From the NCBI GenBank assembly GCA_910586555.1, contig CAJUJY010000084.1, forward strand, positions 1 through 13,024: a stretch of 13,024 bases of DNA. The letters are read 5' to 3'. Within the stretch, counting starts at the first letter, position 1. Each line of letters opens with the position of its first letter. The notes under the pieces were generated by a model that ran no database searches, was not told the DNA's origin, and was given only the letters and a program-made list of their open reading frames with translations. The stretch comes from an uncultured Lachnospiraceae bacterium (GTDB lineage Bacteria; Bacillota; Clostridia; Lachnospirales; Lachnospiraceae). A program made the position numbers and the translations under genes. Positions 1 to 8,269 of the stretch are shown piece by piece.

Positions 1-60
1 GCCTAATCTGTAGAAAAGATAAAGAATGGCTATGATTATATAATACGAGGAGGTAACCGT

Positions 61-753
61 ATGGATATACTGGAAACCAAAGATTTAAAGAAATATTATA
101 AAACAGGCAGCGGGGAGGTGAAAGCATTAGACGGAGTAAGCATTTTGGTACAAAAAGGGGAATTTCTTTCTATTACAGGTACATCTGGCAGTGGCAAATC
201 AACACTTTTGCATATGCTTGGAGGGCTTGATACACCAACATCTGGCAGTATATATGTTGATGGGAAAGATATTGCCAGTATGGACAAAGATGAACTGGCA
301 ATATTCCGCAGGCGCAAAATTGGTTTTGTATTCCAAAATTATAACCTGCTTCCACTTATGAATGTATATGAAAATATTATACTTCCAGTTAAATTAGACG
401 GCATACGCCCAGACCAGGTTTTTATAGATAAGATTATTACAACACTTGGGCTTTCTGAAAAGAAATATTTTATGCCAGGGCAGCTATCAGGCGGACAGCA
501 GCAGCGTGTAGCACTTGCAAGGGCACTTGCAGCAAAACCTGCTATTATACTTGCAGATGAACCAACGGGAAACCTTGACAGCCGTACAAGTTTAGATGTC
601 CTTGGACTTATTAAAACCTGTGGTACACAGTTTGGGCAGACCATTGTTATGATTACACACAATGAGGAAATTGCACAGATGGCAGGCAGGATTATACGCC
701 TTGAAGATGGAAAAATTTACGGGGAAGGTGGTTCTTATGCTAAAAGTAAATAA
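61..753 (+). CDS. ABC transporter ATP-binding protein, MacB/LolD/BceA class
   Basis: This 230-residue cytoplasmic ATPase should power the membrane protein encoded directly downstream. All ABC motifs are intact: Walker A GTSGSGKST (40-48), Q-loop Q92 in FVFQNYNLLP, signature LSGGQ (142-146), Walker B ending LADEPTG (164-170), D-loop NLD, and H-loop H200 in MITHN. The length and the LLPLMNVYENIILP stretch are typical of the MacB/LolD/BceA class, which pairs with FtsX-type permeases in mechanotransmission or export rather than solute import. An AGGAGG at 48-53, 7 nt before the ATG, fixes the start. Its 3' end overlaps the permease start by 17 bp, so the two are co-translated. The class is secure. 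The substrate (antimicrobial peptide, lipoprotein, lipid) cannot be read from the ATPase, and no BceRS-like regulator pair is visible in the window. Confidence 0.93.
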   Translation: MDILETKDLKKYYKTGSGEVKALDGVSILVQKGEFLSITGTSGSGKSTLLHMLGGLDTPTSGSIYVDGKDIASMDKDELAIFRRRKIGFVFQNYNLLPLMNVYENIILPVKLDGIRPDQVFIDKIITTLGLSEKKYFMPGQLSGGQQQRVALARALAAKPAIILADEPTGNLDSRTSLDVLGLIKTCGTQFGQTIVMITHNEEIAQMAGRIIRLEDGKIYGEGGSYAKSK

Positions 754-3244
754 TAAAGCTGTTATAAATGAAATTGCCATAGCCACTTACAAAGCTAATA
801 AAAAAAGAAATATAATGATGGTTTTTGCAATTTTTTTAAGTACATTTCTTGTTGCCTCAATAATATCTGTTGGTGCAGGTTACTGGAAAGCCATACAGGA
901 GCGTACCCGTTACACATCTGGCATGGATTATGATATTTCTTTAACAGAACCAGAAGATTTCCAGATTAAAAAAGCCCGTTCTATGGAAGAAATAAAGTAT
1001 GCAGGACTTCTTGTAAAGTGTGCGATGCTTGAAAAGTACAAACAAAAAATGCTTGATAAAACAAGGCTTTACTGGGCTGATAATACCTGCTGGCAGAAAA
1101 TAATCCTTCCTGCACTTGAAACATTTACCGGACACTATCCCAAAGAAGAAAATGAAATATTACTTTCTTTAAGAACATTAAATAATATGGGAATTAAAAA
1201 CCCACAAGCCGGCATGAAGCTTCCATTAGCTTATTTTACACTGGAGGAAGGCACAGATGAAAAAATATGGGAAAAAGAATTTATACTTTGTGGTTTTTAT
1301 AATGATTATACAGGAAAAGGCAAAGGGTATGTTTCAGAAGGGTTTTATAAAACCTCAAATGTAAAACCAACAGATTTTACACAAGGTTCTCTAAAAATAA
1401 CACTTAAAAAACCACTATATTTTGAGAAAGACATAATGTCAATACAAGATAAACTTAAGCTTGGCGGCCGCCAGATTATTGAGGCTGATACAAATATTGC
1501 TTCTTATTTTATTAAAATTATATCAGGCCTTGCTGGAATACTTTTTATGGTTTTTGCAAGCAGCTATTTGTTTATTTACAATACATTATATATTTCTGTA
1601 ACAAAGGATATACGCTATTATGGACAGCTTAAAACTATTGGCATGACTTCAGCACAGCTTAAAAAGTTAATAAACAGGCAGTCTTTATTTAATTCCATTA
1701 CAGGTATATCCACAGGCCTTTTTGCAGCAGCCATGCTATCTGGGATAATTATTCCTAAAATTATAAGCATTATAGATTATTCATTCCAGGAAAATACGGT
1801 TATTCCTTTAAATATATGGGTATTTGTTATAGCCGGGCTTTTTTCAATGCTTGCAAACAGGGCAGGCAGTTTAAAACCTGCAAAGATTGCAGCAGGCTGC
1901 CCGCCTGTTGAAGCTTTAAATTATATTGCAGTTTCTGTAAATAGAAAAAGTAAGAAAAGGGAAAGTGCCAGTATTTTTTCCATGGCAATGCAGAATATAT
2001 TCCGGAATAAAAAACAGGCATTTGTAATTTTTCTATCATTTGTAATAGCAGTATCTGTTTATATTTGTACTTCTACATATATAAGGGCAAATGATGCAAA
2101 GTATATTCTTAATGAAACTTTAGAATATGATATACGTTTCCAGAATGAAACTACCCTTGAAGAAAATAAGCCATTAATTACAAAGGAAAAGATAAACCAG
2201 CTTAAAAATACACCAGGAATAAAATCCGTAAGAACTATTTCTTCCACAGAGATTGTTATACCATACCAGGAAAAAACATTTGGCAGGTATTTTAAGGAAT
2301 TGTATTCTACAAGATATTATCCTTCGGGAAGTTATAAAGAAGATATTGAAAATTATAAGAAAAACCCGGAATATGGGCTTTTTACTTCACGTCTTATAGG
2401 AATTGGTGAAACAGGTTTTTTATATTTAAATAAAAGTCTTGGAAATATTCTTAATAAAAAGGATTTTGAAGAAGGTAAAACTGCGGTTGCAATCAGTACA
2501 TATACAGAGGGTGACAGTGGCATGACAGGTAAAACAGTAAACTTCAGGCTTCTTTCTGGTTCAAAGCCTGGTAAAGAATATTCAGTCCAGATAGCTGCTG
2601 TAGGAGGACTTGGAGTTAATCCTGCTTTTTTTGCAGGGGGGCTTCCGCCAGAAATAATTGTAAGTGAAAAGTTTGCAGAAAAAGTTTGCGGTGAAACGTA
2701 TATTGAAGCCGTATGTGCAGAATATAAAGAAGCTTATAACGAAGAAACAGAAGCTTTAGCATTATCTGTATTTGATGGTATAGATGAAACCAGCCATGAG
2801 TCAAAATTACAAAATTACAAGTATATGAAAACCACTGAGAATAAAGCCAGGGTACTTGGTAATAGCATAAGTATTATAATGGCAGTGCTTGCAATGCTAA
2901 ATTATATAGATATGATGGCATCCGGGGTACAAAGCCGTTCACAAGAAATTGCAACACTTGAGAGCATAGGAATGACAACAAAACAAGTGAGGAAAATGTT
3001 AGGGGCTGAAGGAGGCATATATGCAGTTATTTCTATTATTATTTCACTTGCGGCAGGCCTTCCTCTTAGTTATCTGGTATTTAATGCTATAAACCTTTAT
3101 GCCGGGGTTACATATTCCATTCCATTAATAAGAAATATTATATTTTTTGCAATAATTATTATAATATGTATAATATCACCTGTTATTATATACCAGAAGA
3201 CACAGAATACAAATATAACTATGCGTATAAGACAAAGCAGCTAA
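737..3244 (+). CDS. ABC transporter permease with two FtsX domains
   Basis: This 835-residue integral membrane protein is the partner of the preceding ATPase. The ATG at 737 is preferred over the in-frame ATG at 662 because a purine-rich GGGGAAGGTGG sits just before it, and the upstream start would lie deep inside the ATPase gene. Predicted membrane segments lie near residues 26-48, 257-285, 317-345, 357-374, 428-449, 708-729, 760-785 and 797-819. Large extracellular domains are at about 50-255 and 450-705. The layout is an internal duplication of one module (TM, big outer domain, three TM). The repeat shows in the paired cytoplasmic motifs YGQLKTIGMTSAQLKKLI (295-312) and EIATLESIGMTTKQVRKML (737-755). 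This differs from BceB (ten TM with one late outer domain) and is closer to the duplicated FtsX permeases common in Firmicutes. The role is probably export of, or resistance to, a peptide or lipid; that part is inference. Confidence 0.9.
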   Translation: MLKVNNKAVINEIAIATYKANKKRNIMMVFAIFLSTFLVASIISVGAGYWKAIQERTRYTSGMDYDISLTEPEDFQIKKARSMEEIKYAGLLVKCAMLEKYKQKMLDKTRLYWADNTCWQKIILPALETFTGHYPKEENEILLSLRTLNNMGIKNPQAGMKLPLAYFTLEEGTDEKIWEKEFILCGFYNDYTGKGKGYVSEGFYKTSNVKPTDFTQGSLKITLKKPLYFEKDIMSIQDKLKLGGRQIIEADTNIASYFIKIISGLAGILFMVFASSYLFIYNTLYISVTKDIRYYGQLKTIGMTSAQLKKLINRQSLFNSITGISTGLFAAAMLSGIIIPKIISIIDYSFQENTVIPLNIWVFVIAGLFSMLANRAGSLKPAKIAAGCPPVEALNYIAVSVNRKSKKRESASIFSMAMQNIFRNKKQAFVIFLSFVIAVSVYICTSTYIRANDAKYILNETLEYDIRFQNETTLEENKPLITKEKINQLKNTPGIKSVRTISSTEIVIPYQEKTFGRYFKELYSTRYYPSGSYKEDIENYKKNPEYGLFTSRLIGIGETGFLYLNKSLGNILNKKDFEEGKTAVAISTYTEGDSGMTGKTVNFRLLSGSKPGKEYSVQIAAVGGLGVNPAFFAGGLPPEIIVSEKFAEKVCGETYIEAVCAEYKEAYNEETEALALSVFDGIDETSHESKLQNYKYMKTTENKARVLGNSISIIMAVLAMLNYIDMMASGVQSRSQEIATLESIGMTTKQVRKMLGAEGGIYAVISIIISLAAGLPLSYLVFNAINLYAGVTYSIPLIRNIIFFAIIIIICIISPVIIYQKTQNTNITMRIRQSS

Positions 3245-3336
3245 ATAAGCCAGGGATATTGCAGTCTGGTTTGCCCTCTGCGTTACCTGCAAAAACAACA
3301 GGTGCCAGGCTCCGCCAGTCTGCCCTTATGTTAAAT

Positions 3337-3382
3337 AAAATACACTTCCTTTTGCTTTTAAAAGCTTTAGGAAGTGTATTTT
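3337..3382. terminator. Bidirectional intrinsic terminator between convergent genes
   Basis: A perfect 14-bp inverted repeat (AAAATACACTTCCT at 3337-3350, AGGAAGTGTATTTT at 3369-3382) encloses a second palindrome, GCTTTTAAAAGC (3354-3365). The arms are A-rich outside on the left and T-rich outside on the right, so either strand yields a hairpin followed by U residues. It lies about 90 bp after the permease stop and about 80 bp after the stop of the convergent FliD-like gene, so it can serve both. The rest of the gap (3245-3336 and 3383-3460) shows nothing I can name. Confidence 0.82.
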
Positions 3383-3460
3383 ACTGGAATATTATCTGTC
3401 TGTAAAACAAGCATTACCAGCACGCCAATGTGTATTACAGGCTTATGGCTGTATAAAATT

Positions 3461-4273
3461 TTACATATATCCGCTAATTGAATTTGAACCTGTCTGTCCA
3501 AGCATTGAATAAGCACCGCTATATGTATATGATGTCCCATGTGTGTTTTTATAAGCTGCGCTGTCTGCCAGGCGTGCACTTGCTGAAGCCCTTGAATAAA
3601 CAGTTGAGCCATAAGAGCCGCTTCCAGCAAACAATGAATTAATTGTAGTGGTGTTAGCCTTGCCAAGTTTAGTTTCATCAAGTTTTAACTTATTGTCATC
3701 ACCTATTGTAATCCCTATATCCGCAAGAAGGCCTGCATTTTTCTTTGTATTGCTAATTACATCAAGTGTCTTGCCTAATATGCTTGTAGAATTTAACTTG
3801 CCTGATGACTCAATAAATGAATTATATGATTCAACAAATTTTTTAACAGCACTTCCTATTTTTTCTGTATCGTAGACAGCTTCACCCTTTTCACCGAGAA
3901 TTTTGTTTCCACTGTCATCGGTTTTATTTTTATACAGTGACCTGTTGCCAAGTTCCTTAAGTGCACTAACAAGTGAAGATGCATCAGAACTTACAGTCTT
4001 TAAACTCCCGGCAGAGTCCTTTGCTGCGCTTGCTTCTGCGGTAGTAGTTTTTTTATTGCTGTTTATACTGTTGCCATCGCTGTCTTTTACTGTTGCATAA
4101 TAAGACTTTAAAAGTTTCTTGTATGCACCGCTTTTAATAAGTGACATATCACCTATTGCACTGTTGCCGCCGCCAAAAATGCCTGCTGCATTATTATTGT
4201 TCTTTTGGCCTGATGTATTAAAAAACATACTGTAGAAATCATTGTTTGAGCCAGATACTGAAAAAACTGACAT
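3461..4273 (-). CDS. FliD C-terminus-like protein, stand-alone and short
   Basis: This 270-residue protein has no signal peptide, no membrane segment and no cysteine. It is rich in Ser, Gly, Asn and Lys. Residues 1-75 are low-complexity with a conserved-looking MSLIKSGAYKKLLKSYYA segment (43-60). Residues about 95-165 are helical (ALKELGNRSLYKN, VKKFVESYNSFIESSGKL). Residues 180-235 (GLLADIGITIGDDNKLKLDETKL, then INSLFAGSGSYGSTVYSRA) resemble the end of the flagellar cap protein FliD, where an IGI, G-x-L-x-LDE and LF pattern is usual. True FliD is much longer and has an N-terminal domain that is absent here. AAAGGAG 8 nt before the ATG at 4273 fixes the start; an in-frame GTG at 4282 lies inside that binding site. 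A sigma-28-like promoter upstream supports a motility link. The FliD relationship is by eye. It may be a secreted filament-associated or surface protein of unknown role. Confidence 0.8.
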   Translation of the reverse strand: MSVFSVSGSNNDFYSMFFNTSGQKNNNNAAGIFGGGNSAIGDMSLIKSGAYKKLLKSYYATVKDSDGNSINSNKKTTTAEASAAKDSAGSLKTVSSDASSLVSALKELGNRSLYKNKTDDSGNKILGEKGEAVYDTEKIGSAVKKFVESYNSFIESSGKLNSTSILGKTLDVISNTKKNAGLLADIGITIGDDNKLKLDETKLGKANTTTINSLFAGSGSYGSTVYSRASASARLADSAAYKNTHGTSYTYSGAYSMLGQTGSNSISGYM

Positions 4274-4322
4274 AATACTCACTCCTTTACATTATTGTTT
4301 TAAACCCGGTTCCTCATATATT

Positions 4323-4349
4323 ATATCGAAATATATCTAAAATAATTAA
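4323..4349 (-). promoter_or_regulatory. Sigma-28 (SigD/FliA)-like promoter
   Basis: Reading the - strand, TTAA (4349-4346), a 15-nt spacer (4345-4331) and TTCGATAT (4330-4323) match the Firmicutes motility sigma consensus TAAA-N15-GCCGATAT at 3 of 4 and 6 of 8 positions with exact spacing. The predicted start would give a leader of about 40 nt before the FliD-like gene. The sequence is AT-rich, so chance resemblance is possible, but the CGATAT core, spacing and location agree with a flagellar-type product. Confidence 0.5.
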
Positions 4350-4474
4350 CTGCTTTTTCCAAATTTTTGTTACAAAATATAATCCGTGGCATTTTTTGTT
4401 ATTTATAAAAAACCAGGCCTGTAGATTATTTAAGCCATATTAGATGGACAAAGGTATAATTATAAGCAGTAAAG

Positions 4475-4571
4475 GGGCTGTTACGCTAAGTAAAGTATAT
4501 ACAGGATATTGTAAAATATGGTGGAATACAGATACCATATCCTGTATTTTTAATGCTTAGTGCAACAGCCC
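4475..4571. mobile_element. MITE-like near-palindrome, probable IS remnant
   Basis: The two ends are imperfect inverted repeats: GGGCTGTTACGCTAAG (4475-4490) against CTTAGTGCAACAGCCC (4556-4571), 14 of 16 matching. The complementarity continues inward at the same register with ATACAGGATAT (4499-4509) against ATATCCTGTAT (4537-4547), giving arms of about 37 bp around a short unpaired centre. There is no coding capacity. Termini of the GGGCTGTTGCA type occur in several Firmicutes IS families, so a non-autonomous derivative mobilised in trans is the best guess. I see no clear target-site duplication; AAA and TTT flanks add three more complementary pairs outside one mismatch. On the + strand it is followed by GTTTTATTATATTAATTTT, so it could also stop + strand transcription. 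Confidence 0.55.
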
Positions 4572-4617
4572 GTTTTATTATATTAATTTTAACAGAATCC
4601 CTGCTGGTATTTAAAAG

Positions 4618-5655
4618 TTATTTCTTTTTCTTTATTCCTCCTAGTACTGCCTGCAATACAATAAAGAAACATAGCAATGCTGAAAGTACAATACGTACCC
4701 ACCAGCTTGAAAGTGAGCCTTGTGTTGTAATAAGGCTTGATATTGTTCCTTTAATCAGTACACCGAATATAGTGCCAAACGGTGTGCCGACACCACCGCT
4801 TAACAGTGTACCGCCAATTACTGATGCAGAGATTGCATCCATTTCAAGCCCTTTGGCCTGTTCTACGAACCCTGAGCAACTGTTCATACAGAAAAGGAAA
4901 CCGCCGCAGCCAGCCAGGAAACCGTTTAATATGTAAGCTTTAAATTTAGTTTTACGTACATTTAACCCCATCATCATGGCACTTTGGGAGTTGCCGCCAA
5001 TAGCATATACTTCACGCCCGAATTTAGAGAATTTCATAATAAGTGCTACTACAGTTACAATAACAAGTGCAATAATAACAGTAGGGTAGATATGTGCTGG
5101 TATAAACCTTCCCTTCTTACTGTAAGAGCCTATTGGAAGATCAATGCTGTATTTTGCCCATGAAAGGAATACTTCGTTCTTAATTGAAATCATATCTGTA
5201 CTTATCATGGAAGTAAGCCCGCGTCCAAAGAATAATCCTGCAAGGCTGACAATAAATGGCTGGATTTCCATATACGAAATTAAAAACCCTTGTACAACGC
5301 CATATAAAAGCCCGATGCCAAGTGCAATTAAAACTGCCACATAAGCACTTGTGCCATGGTTCTCCATCTGGTTTGCAACAGCCATGCATACCAGTGCAGT
5401 AACAGAACCAACTGAAATATCAATGCCCCCTGTAATCATAACAATGGTCTGGCCAACTGCAATAACTAAAAGGCCGGCATTAGATATAAGCAGGTCTAAA
5501 AACATCTGTGGCTTTGCAAACCCGTTATCTTTAAAAATAATCATGCCTGAAATATACATTGCAAGGAATAACAGGATTGTAATCATAAGGAGGAAAGTAT
5601 TAGAATTGATTTTTCTCTTTGGTGCTGTGCTTGTATCTGATTTAAATATACCCAT
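4618..5655 (-). CDS. yjfF: Sugar ABC transporter permease, YjfF-like
   Basis: This 345-residue membrane protein of the BPD_transp_2 (RbsC/MglC) family is the second permease of the sugar importer. It has about eight to ten hydrophobic segments, beginning near residues 21-41 and 52-73. Family marks are GGIDISVGS (76-84), YAIGGNSQSAMMMGLNVRKT (217-236), EMDAISASVIGGTLLSGGVG (271-290) and SSWWVRIVLSALLCFFIVLQ (316-335). The last two blocks match my memory of E. coli YjfF more closely than YtfT, RbsC or MglC, which is why I use that symbol. A basic tail (IKKKK) is probably cytoplasmic. The start lies 2 bp after the stop of the upstream permease gene, and its AAGGAGGG is inside that gene's last codons, so translation is coupled. 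It is the last gene of the operon. The exact sugar is unknown. Confidence 0.9.
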   Translation of the reverse strand: MGIFKSDTSTAPKRKINSNTFLLMITILLFLAMYISGMIIFKDNGFAKPQMFLDLLISNAGLLVIAVGQTIVMITGGIDISVGSVTALVCMAVANQMENHGTSAYVAVLIALGIGLLYGVVQGFLISYMEIQPFIVSLAGLFFGRGLTSMISTDMISIKNEVFLSWAKYSIDLPIGSYSKKGRFIPAHIYPTVIIALVIVTVVALIMKFSKFGREVYAIGGNSQSAMMMGLNVRKTKFKAYILNGFLAGCGGFLFCMNSCSGFVEQAKGLEMDAISASVIGGTLLSGGVGTPFGTIFGVLIKGTISSLITTQGSLSSWWVRIVLSALLCFFIVLQAVLGGIKKKK

Positions 5656-5657
5656 AA

Positions 5658-6719
5658 TTATTTCCCTCCTTCTGTTGCTGTAGTTCCAGATGTTTTCTTA
5701 GCTTTCTGGTTAGCGAGCATCTTTTTAAATACAGGGCTCTGTAATATTACAATAATAATAACTACAACCGCCTTGTATACTGGTAACTGGTCTGCTTTTA
5801 CGTTCATTGCATAAAGGGTAGTAGTAAGTGCTTGTATTGTATATGCACCAATTACAGAACCCATAAGGCTGAACCTGCCGCCTCCAAGTGCATTGCCTCC
5901 GAGTGCAACAGCAAGTATAGCGTCCATTTCAAGGTTTAAACCAATATTATTGGCATCAGCAGAATAGATGCGGCTTGATGCAATTACACCTGCAATTCCT
6001 GCCATGGCACCGCATATTACATAAGTGAGGAATTTAATAAGTGTAGAATTTAAACCGACAAGCCTTGAAGCAGTACCATTAATACCAACACTTTCAATAT
6101 AAAGCCCAAGTGCTGTTTTCTTAAGTACAAGCTGTACAATAATTATAACAATAATTGCTAAAAATATAGGTGTAGGAATTGGGCATTTACCAATATAACC
6201 ACCAAAAGTTTTATAAGAATCAACACGTATATATGTAATCTGTCCCTTTGTTATTAACTGTGCAATACCCCTTCCAGCAGTAAACAGGATAAGTGTGGCA
6301 ACCATTGGCTGTATGCCAAGTCTGGCAACTAAAAAGCCGTTAAACGCGCCACATAATGCAGCAGCAAGTATTGCGGCTATAATTGCAATTATTAATGGGG
6401 AAGCCAGGCTATCTACAGATACCTCACCTCCTGAAAGAATCTGGCAGCATACAGCAGCAGCAACTGCCATAACTGCACCAACACTGATATCCTGCCCGCC
6501 AGAAGCAGCAGTAACAAGTGTCATTCCTATTGCAAGTATTACAAGCTCAGAAGCACGGTTAATTACAATAATAATGTAGCCGGATAAAACACCATTCTCA
6601 AGTGTTATTTTAAAGAAATCTGGTGTTTTAATTACATTGGCAAGAAGCACAATAACCAGGCACATAATTGGCATAAAAAGACGTTTTGAAGTAATATTTT
6701 TAAAAGTATCTTTATTCAT
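5658..6719 (-). CDS. ytfT: Sugar ABC transporter permease, YtfT-like
   Basis: This 353-residue BPD_transp_2 membrane protein should form a heteromeric channel with the YjfF-like subunit. Diagnostic stretches are GGQDISVGAVMAVAAAVCCQ (74-93), ESVGINGTASRLVGLN (209-224), SADANNIGLNLEMDAILAVA (253-272) and GGRFSLMGSVIGAYTIQA (280-297). These resemble E. coli YtfT closely, including the SADAN and GGRFSL motifs. The ATG at 6719 is chosen because AGGGGGTG sits about 6 nt before it; the ATG at 6725 lies against that site. The gene overlaps the end of the ATPase gene by 8 bp. Two non-identical permeases in tandem are a mark of the YtfT/YjfF type, whereas RbsC and MglC usually act as homodimers. The C-terminal tail after about 333 is hydrophilic. 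Confidence 0.9.
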   Translation of the reverse strand: MNKDTFKNITSKRLFMPIMCLVIVLLANVIKTPDFFKITLENGVLSGYIIIVINRASELVILAIGMTLVTAASGGQDISVGAVMAVAAAVCCQILSGGEVSVDSLASPLIIAIIAAILAAALCGAFNGFLVARLGIQPMVATLILFTAGRGIAQLITKGQITYIRVDSYKTFGGYIGKCPIPTPIFLAIIVIIIVQLVLKKTALGLYIESVGINGTASRLVGLNSTLIKFLTYVICGAMAGIAGVIASSRIYSADANNIGLNLEMDAILAVALGGNALGGGRFSLMGSVIGAYTIQALTTTLYAMNVKADQLPVYKAVVVIIIVILQSPVFKKMLANQKAKKTSGTTATEGGK

Positions 6720-8223
6720 TGCCATCACCCCCTGCGATTGCTTTCATAACTCCTTCCTGTGACAAGTCATCACCTGTTATTTCCCCGACCTTTTTCCCGT
6801 CACGCATAACACCCATGCGTGAGCAGGTTCTTAACATTTCTTCAACTTCAGAAGATATAAATGTAACAGACATTCCCTGGTCTGCAAGGTCAAGCACAAG
6901 TTTCTGGATTTCAGTTTTAGTACCAATATCAATACCACGTGTCGGTTCATCAAGTATAAGGTAATCCGGGTTAGTAAGAAGCCATCTTCCTATAATGACT
7001 TTCTGCTGGTTGCCGCCTGATAAACTTTTAATTGGTGTTTCACGGCTTGCAGTTTTAACCTGGAGGGTTTCTATGTATTTATCTGCTGCTTCTTCCATTT
7101 CTTTGCGGCTCATAAGGTGGAACATGCCTTTTTTAGCCTGGAGTGCAAGTATAATATTTTCCCTTACAGAAAGGTCTGCAATAATCCCGTCTTTTTTACG
7201 GTCTTCAGGAAGATATGCCATTCCAAGCTTCATAGCATCAATAGGTGCGTTAATTTTAGCTTCTTTGCCATTAACAAATATTTTGCCAGAATCTGGTTTG
7301 TCAGCGCCATATATTGCACGTACAAGTTCAGAACGCCCTGAACCAAGAAGTCCTGTAAGTCCTACAACTTCACCCTTATTGGCTACAAAGTCAAAAGGTT
7401 TAATACTTCCTTTCCTGCCAACGCCTTTTGCCTCTATAACAGGTATTAATTTTTCAAGCTGTTTGTGGTCACCTTTAATATCAGCAAGATCATCAAAATC
7501 TTTTCCCATCATCTTGGCAACAAGCATTACACGTGGCAGCTCTGCAGTTTCGTATTCCCCTACAAGTGTGCCATTACGCAGCACGGTGATACGGTCACAT
7601 ACCGCATATACCTGTTCAAGAAAGTGTGTAACAAATACAATGCCTACACCTTCACTTTTAAGCCTGCGCATAAGTATGAAAAGTTTTTCAACCTCTTCAT
7701 CATCTAATGAAGAAGTCGGTTCATCAAGTATAAGTACCTTGCATTTCATGTCAACTGCCCTTGCAATAGCAATCATCTGCTGTTTTGCAATAGAACATTC
7801 TTCAAGTTTATCTGTAGCATTAGCATCAATCTTAAGGTCTTTAAGAAGCTGTGAAGCTTTATCTTTCATGGTTTTCCAGTCAATAAAGCCAAATTTTTTT
7901 GGTTCACGTCCAATAAATAAATTTTCTGCTACAGTAAGGTTAGGGCATAAGTTTACTTCCTGGTATACAGTGCTTATTCCATGTGACTGTGCATCCTGTG
8001 GTGATTTATTTACAATGCTTTCACCAGCCATTATAATCTTACCAGACTGGAAATCATGTACACCAGTAAGTACTTTAATAAGCGTAGACTTGCCTGCGCC
8101 ATTTTCACCCATAAGTGCATGTATTTCACCTTTGCGTAACTTGAAATCCACATGCTGTAAGGCTTTTACCCCAGGAAAGGTTTTTGAAACATCTTTCATT
8201 TCAAGTACAATTTCTTTTTCCAT
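6712..8223 (-). CDS. ytfR: Sugar ABC transporter ATPase with two NBDs, YtfR-like
   Basis: This 503-residue cytoplasmic ATPase is of the RbsA/MglA/YtfR type, with two fused nucleotide-binding domains. In NBD1, Walker A is GENGAGKST (39-47), the signature is the family's degenerate SIAKQQM (144-150), Walker B is LILDEPTS (164-171) and the H-loop is H200. In NBD2, Walker A is degenerate, GLLGSGRSE (291-299), with Arg for the catalytic Lys; the signature LSGGNQQKV (401-409) and Walker B LILDEPTRG (422-430) are good, and Ser458 replaces the H-loop His. This asymmetry is normal for the family, one ATP site being catalytically weak. The start is the ATG at 8223, with GGGGGAT 4 nt before it; it gives the family's usual N-terminus (VLEMKDVSKTFPGVKAL) and about 500 residues. 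In-frame ATGs further upstream lack a binding site. It sits behind the attenuator that follows the binding-protein gene. Confidence 0.95.
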   Translation of the reverse strand: MEKEIVLEMKDVSKTFPGVKALQHVDFKLRKGEIHALMGENGAGKSTLIKVLTGVHDFQSGKIIMAGESIVNKSPQDAQSHGISTVYQEVNLCPNLTVAENLFIGREPKKFGFIDWKTMKDKASQLLKDLKIDANATDKLEECSIAKQQMIAIARAVDMKCKVLILDEPTSSLDDEEVEKLFILMRRLKSEGVGIVFVTHFLEQVYAVCDRITVLRNGTLVGEYETAELPRVMLVAKMMGKDFDDLADIKGDHKQLEKLIPVIEAKGVGRKGSIKPFDFVANKGEVVGLTGLLGSGRSELVRAIYGADKPDSGKIFVNGKEAKINAPIDAMKLGMAYLPEDRKKDGIIADLSVRENIILALQAKKGMFHLMSRKEMEEAADKYIETLQVKTASRETPIKSLSGGNQQKVIIGRWLLTNPDYLILDEPTRGIDIGTKTEIQKLVLDLADQGMSVTFISSEVEEMLRTCSRMGVMRDGKKVGEITGDDLSQEGVMKAIAGGDGNE

Positions 8224-8269
8224 TATATCCCCCATTTCTGCGCTGCATTTAATGCTGTATATGGATAAG

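Larger units (their letters stand above)
4283..4617. other. 335-bp non-coding gap between the FliD-like gene and the sugar permease gene
   Basis: The gap holds the ribosome binding site and sigma-28-like promoter of the FliD-like gene at its left end, and a near-palindromic MITE-like element at 4475-4571. The segment 4350-4474 is AT-rich with no gene or structure I can support. The end of the sugar operon (stop at 4618-4620) is about 46 bp from the palindrome. Confidence 0.7.

Noticed and set aside
39..44. TATAAT upstream of the first ABC gene as a -10 box
   Set aside because: A start about 7 nt downstream would fall inside the AGGAGG at 48-53 and remove the ribosome binding site from the message; no -35 matches either.
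662..736. ATG at 662 as the permease start
   Set aside because: It lies well inside the ATPase gene, lacks a binding site, and adds 25 residues unlike an FtsX N-terminus.
3245..3336. A small RNA or repeat in the gap after the permease gene
   Set aside because: Only short matches such as ACCTG/CAGGT and two CAGTCTG copies are present, with no stable fold or promoter that I can support.
4274..4282. GTG at 4282 as the start of the FliD-like gene
   Set aside because: It overlaps the AAAGGAG ribosome binding site; the ATG at 4273 has normal spacing.
4475..4571. The long palindrome as the intrinsic terminator of the sugar operon
   Set aside because: On the - strand it is followed by CCTTTACTGC, not a U tract; the T-rich flank is on the + strand side. 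It may still stabilise a 3' end, but the mobile-element reading explains its length better.
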